Shown here in pieces: positions 13,200 through 15,721 of a DNA stretch of 15,721 bases. The stretch's first letter is position 1, and every line of letters starts with the position of its first letter. The notes beneath the pieces are model-generated. The model had not been told where the DNA came from. It was given only the letters and a program-made list of their open reading frames with translations, and ran no database searches. The stretch lies in the NCBI GenBank assembly GCA_021298875.1, contig JAJTHJ010000392.1, forward strand, positions 1 through 15,721. The letters are read 5' to 3'. The DNA is from Burkholderiales bacterium (GTDB lineage Bacteria; Pseudomonadota; Gammaproteobacteria; Burkholderiales; Burkholderiaceae_F). The translations under genes were made by a program, and so were the position numbers.

Positions 13200-13765
13200 A
13201 AGATGAAGTCGGCGGAAAACTCCACCCGCAGCACCTGCCCGCGGTCGCTCGCGGTGCAGCGCGCCGGCGGCATGCCGCCCAGCGTGTTGACCCGCTGTAC
13301 GTAAGCCACGCCTTCGAAGGCGCCGCGCCCGTAGGACTGCGTGGAGAGCAGCAGCCAGCGCAGGTCGCCGGGATCGGGCGCGTCGTCCCACGCCTGGACC
13401 TTGCCGGCGAGGCGGCTGCCGTCGTCGTGCTCGAAGGTGAAGTTGGCCCCGTGGCGGCCGACCGGGTTGGCGCGGTCGTCGGCGAGTGTGGCCTCGGGTA
13501 GCTGGTAGACCCAGGCCAGGCCCTCGGTCGAGTCTTCGCAGCGAAAGACCTGGTAGCCGCGCCCGCGCAGCCTGAGCACCGGGGCATACTCGGCCGGCAC
13601 CTTGATCTTGGTAAACCAGCCCAGCCGTGGCGCCGGCACGGTCGGCGCCGCCTGGGGCGGGCTCGGCGCCGGCGGCGGGGGCGGCGATGGCGTCGCGCAG
13701 GCGGCCACCAGCAGCGCGGCGACCGCGCTGGCGGCTGCGGTGGGGTGGCGTCGGTCAGTCGACAT
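13172..13765 (-). CDS. DUF3455-family lipoprotein
   Basis: A 197-residue exported protein. A lipoprotein signal (basic start, then AVAALLVAAC, lipidation Cys at 23) is followed by a Pro-rich spacer (about 26-47, PSPPPPPAPSPPQAAP) that could span part of the envelope. The rest is the DUF3455 domain: KVPAEYAPVLRLRGRGYQVF, ANFTFEHDDGSRLAGKV, GVAYVQRVNTLGGMPPARC and the terminal VEFSADFIFYRA. Its function is unknown. ATG 13765 overlaps the last 11 nt of the upstream hydrolase gene, so the two are cotranscribed and probably coupled. ATG 13780 is an alternative, but it would add an Asp and a second Cys before the signal. Its last 28 nt overlap the end of the AhpD-like gene on the other strand. Confidence 0.85.
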   Translation of the reverse strand: MSTDRRHPTAAASAVAALLVAACATPSPPPPPAPSPPQAAPTVPAPRLGWFTKIKVPAEYAPVLRLRGRGYQVFRCEDSTEGLAWVYQLPEATLADDRANPVGRHGANFTFEHDDGSRLAGKVQAWDDAPDPGDLRWLLLSTQSYGRGAFEGVAYVQRVNTLGGMPPARCTASDRGQVLRVEFSADFIFYRAAAGAK

Positions 13766-14687
13766 TGAGCAGGCGTCCATCGTCGGTCAGTTGGGCGGCG
13801 CCGATCGCTACAAGTTCCCGCGCGCTGCGCTCGATCAGCGCGGCCAGCGGTGCGGACGCAAAGTAACGCTCACGCACCAGGGCAAAGTAGCGGGCGGCAG
13901 CAAAGTGCTCGACCGCGGCGGCCAGCGTGCTTTGCCGCACCTGCAGCAGCCAGAACTTGATCAGCGCCTTGATCACGCTGCGCGCATTGCGCGCCGGGTC
14001 GGCCGCCAGCGCGGCGAGCCGCGCATGGGCGCGCGCCAGCGCGGCCTCGACGTCGGCAAACGGCGCCCCGTGGCCGGGGATCACGGTGCGCGGGCGCACC
14101 CGCTCGATCAGCTCGAGCGCCGCGCGCTGCTCGGCAAAACCGGATTCGCCTTCGATCTCCGGGAAGATCACCCCAAAGCCGTGCTGCCACAGCGCGTCGG
14201 CGGAGATCAGCACGCGCTCGTCCGCACACCACAGCATCACCATGTGCGGGTCGTGCCCCGGTGCGGCCAGCACCTGCCAGTCGAGGCCGCCCAGACGCAT
14301 TTGGTCGCCCGCATGCAGCAGCGCGTCGTAGGCAAAGCGCGGGCAGTGCTGGCCGGTGGGCGCGTAAGTGAGGGCCTCCACGTCCCAGGCATCGACCGCC
14401 GCCGCCACTGCCGCCGGAATTGCGATCGTTGCACCGGGATGGCGCTCGCGCAGCAGCGCATTGCCGCCGACGTGATCCGAGTGCAGGTGCGTGTTGACGA
14501 TCCGCATCAGCGGCCGGCCGCCGGCGGCGTTTTCGATCAGCGCCGCGGTCTGCTCGGCGTGCAGCCAGTAGCCGGTGTCGATCACGCTGACGGTGTCGCC
14601 GTCGTCGAAGAACACGTTGTTGGACGACAGCCAGCCGCGCTCGAACACGCGGACCGTAGCCGGCAGCGCGACCGGCGCGTGGCTCAT
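13755..14687 (-). CDS. Metallo-beta-lactamase-fold hydrolase
   Basis: A 310-residue protein. Metal ligands of the fold are all visible: THLHSDHVGG (HxHxDH at 67-72), H145 in APGHDPH, D164 in LISADAL, and H206 in VIPGHGAPF, so a binuclear (probably zinc) site is expected. After about 215 there is a helical C-terminal region (AALARAHARLAALAADPARN, then IKALIKFWLLQVRQSTLAAA) resembling that of larger glyoxalase-II-like hydrolases. The substrate is unknown, perhaps a thioester or lactone given the thioesterase in the same operon. ATG 14687 overlaps the stop codon of the upstream membrane-protein gene (ATGA), which fixes this start; a longer frame to 14810 belongs to that upstream gene region. It overlaps the DUF3455 gene by 11 nt downstream. 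Confidence 0.9.
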   Translation of the reverse strand: MSHAPVALPATVRVFERGWLSSNNVFFDDGDTVSVIDTGYWLHAEQTAALIENAAGGRPLMRIVNTHLHSDHVGGNALLRERHPGATIAIPAAVAAAVDAWDVEALTYAPTGQHCPRFAYDALLHAGDQMRLGGLDWQVLAAPGHDPHMVMLWCADERVLISADALWQHGFGVIFPEIEGESGFAEQRAALELIERVRPRTVIPGHGAPFADVEAALARAHARLAALAADPARNARSVIKALIKFWLLQVRQSTLAAAVEHFAAARYFALVRERYFASAPLAALIERSARELVAIGAAQLTDDGRLLNVD

Positions 14688-15120
14688 CGGCGCGGTTTCG
14701 GGTAGCGCGCCGCCACGCGCGCGAAGGCCGCGTGCAACTCGGGCGTGCCGCCGAAGAAGTAGCGGATGCGGCCGTGGATCGTCGCACCACGAGCCGGCGC
14801 GAAAACGCAAAGCCGCCCGCGCGCGCGTACCAGACGTCGTCCCAGGCCACGCGCCGCTCGACCAGGCCGGTTTGCCGCACGCCCTGCTCGTCGATGGTGG
14901 TCACGGCGCGCAGCATCAGGTACCAGTTGGCGAGCATCATCAGCGCGCTGGCGCCGATCAGCGTCCAGCCGTTGCTGGAGATCGGCCCCGGCACCTCGAA
15001 GGCGACGAGCCAGGCGCCGTAACCGAGCAGGCCGAAGGTGATCGCGCTCGCCAGTGCGCAGAAGCCCGGCCCGTAGGCCGCGCCGGAGGTCGCTGTGCGG
15101 TGATCCGCGCCCGCCGTCAT
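14684..15120 (-). pseudogene. Small membrane protein with C-terminal soluble domain, broken by one frameshift near 14785
   Basis: Two adjacent frames together make one sensible protein. From ATG 15120, about 112 residues include two membrane spans (about 20-42 and 51-70) and a soluble, bacterial-PH-like start (VTTIDEQGVRQTGLVERRVA, then WDDVWYARAGGFAFSRRLVV). That frame then turns into Arg/Ala/Ser-rich noise running to 13870. The other frame picks up the sensible sequence TIHGRIRYFFGGTPELHAAF and ends at TGA 14684-14686, giving the same 4-nt ATGA overlap with the hydrolase that the gene has at its own 5' end with DUF1289. One missing base at about 14783-14790 explains everything; the restored product would be about 145 residues. 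Whether this is a real mutation or a sequencing error cannot be told here. The family is not firmly recognised. Confidence 0.75.
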
Positions 15121-15320
15121 GCCGGCTGCGGCTTGAGCTGCGCGCGCCGCAGCGGCAACTGCGCCCACACGGCCTGCCGGGCGGCGGCATCGAGCGCCGA
15201 CCAGCCGGCGATCTCCTCGATCGTGCGCAGGCAGCCTTCGCACCAGCCGGTGGCGGCGTCCATCTTGCAGACGTTGACGCAGGGCGAGGGCAGGGCCTGC
15301 GCCGGTGTGGTCGCGGTCAC
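15117..15320 (-). CDS. DUF1289-family small cysteine-motif protein
   Basis: A 67-residue protein with the DUF1289 pattern: SPCVNVCKMDAATGWCEGC has cysteines at 14, 18, 27 and 30 (CxxxC-x8-CxxC), followed by LRTIEEIAGWSALD and a helical end. The cysteines suggest a bound metal or iron-sulphur centre, but the function is unknown. The start codon is GTG 15320, supported by GGGAGGGG about 7-8 nt upstream. It begins 3 nt after the thioesterase stop and overlaps the next gene by 4 nt (ATGA), so it is firmly inside this operon. Confidence 0.88.
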   Translation of the reverse strand: MTATTPAQALPSPCVNVCKMDAATGWCEGCLRTIEEIAGWSALDAAARQAVWAQLPLRRAQLKPQPA

Positions 15321-15323
15321 GGC

Positions 15324-15721
15324 TCAGCCCCTCCCGGCCGCAACGCGCTTGCGCTCGACCTTGTCGGCAAAGCGCGCGGTGTCGATCACCACGCGCTCGT
15401 GCGTGCCCTCCGATATCAGATCGTGGCCGTCATGCGCGTGGGCGCGGAAGGTCACGCGCCGACCGTCGACCGCCAGCACCTCGCAGTCCACCGTGATCGT
15501 CATGCCCGGCGGTGTCGCCGCCAGGTGCGAGAAGTTCACGTGCGTGCCCAGGCTTTGCTCGCGCGGCCAGTCCAGATAGGGCTTGATCGCCTGCTGGCAG
15601 GTGCCCTCCATCAGCGCCACGAGAAAGCCCGTGGCCAGCACCTCCGGCATGTCCTGAAACTCCGCGAACTCCGGGTAGATGTGCGGCACCGTCTTGTTGT
15701 CGGGCACCGTGTAGCGGAAGC
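15324..15721 (-). CDS. FlK-like acyl-CoA thioesterase (hotdog fold), 5' end cut off by the window
   Basis: The frame is open to the window edge. The first readable residues, FRYTVPDNKTVPHIYPEF, are conserved family sequence, so the true start lies beyond 15721 and a GTG at 15707 is internal. About 132 residues are visible, close to the usual full length. Residues equivalent to the FlK catalytic Thr, Glu and His are present in MPEVLATGFLVALMEGTC and in VNFSHLAATPPG. The end, ISEGTHERVVIDTARFADKV, is standard. Members hydrolyse small acyl-CoA thioesters; FlK itself acts on fluoroacetyl-CoA, but the Thr-Glu-His set is shared by many housekeeping relatives, so the substrate is open. It is the first visible gene of the minus-strand operon running to 13172. 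Confidence 0.88.
   Translation of the reverse strand, partial: FRYTVPDNKTVPHIYPEFAEFQDMPEVLATGFLVALMEGTCQQAIKPYLDWPREQSLGTHVNFSHLAATPPGMTITVDCEVLAVDGRRVTFRAHAHDGHDLISEGTHERVVIDTARFADKVERKRVAAGRG

Noticed and set aside
13602..14705. A 367-codon + frame opposite the hydrolase gene
   Set aside because: Antisense of a gene with a complete HxHxDH metal site; the frame itself has no family features.
13870..15243. A 457-codon minus-strand frame as one large protein
   Set aside because: Only the part from 15120 to about 14785 is sensible; the rest is out-of-frame hydrolase sequence, explained by the frameshift.

Overview
The window reads as a high-GC betaproteobacterial chromosome segment, probably Rhodocyclales or Burkholderiales. 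That placement is inferred from base composition, the style of the proteins and the mix of families; no rRNA or marker gene is present to confirm it. No CRISPR array, tRNA, transposase or phage gene was seen.

Layout: (1) 1-1097, the 3' part of an FAD-dependent amine-oxidase-like protein. (2) 1190-1870 (-), a Crp/Fnr-family regulator, divergent from the next gene across a 179-nt gap that holds a TGTCG-N6-CGACA palindrome with Crp-site geometry. (3) 2050-10115 (+), the core of the window: a long acyl-CoA synthetase, a small two-helix membrane protein, and a full branched-chain-type (HAAT) ABC transporter in the order livG, livH, livM, periplasmic binding protein, livF. (4) 10207-10515 (+), a small histone-H1-like protein with a candidate promoter and terminator of its own. 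(5) 10584-12010 (+), a 59-residue lipoprotein and a PaaK-type adenylating enzyme, closed by a strong bidirectional terminator at 12034-12064. (6) 12082-12708 (-), a DUF1801 protein with a second H1-like tail, and 12789-13199 (+), an AhpD-like protein. (7) 15721-13172 (-), a tightly packed operon: FlK-like thioesterase (cut by the window edge), DUF1289 protein, a membrane protein broken by a single frameshift, a metallo-beta-lactamase-fold hydrolase and a DUF3455 lipoprotein.

How the genes fit together: the binding protein, two permeases and two ATPases should import a small organic acid or amino-acid-like compound. Acyl-CoA/adenylating enzymes at both ends of the neighbourhood suggest that the substrate is a carboxylic acid activated to its CoA thioester on entry (inference). 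The Crp/Fnr protein is the obvious candidate regulator.

The least ordinary content lies between the genes. Four junctions of the transport cluster carry inverted repeats. Two (3999-4101 and 6582-6662) are built from 7-nt units of the form RTGATNN, with the unit reverse-complemented in the second arm. Two others (5258-5510 and 9186-9264) share an identical 42-nt G/C-rich palindromic block. The coding content is mostly recognisable families. I do not see a clear new defence or mobile system.
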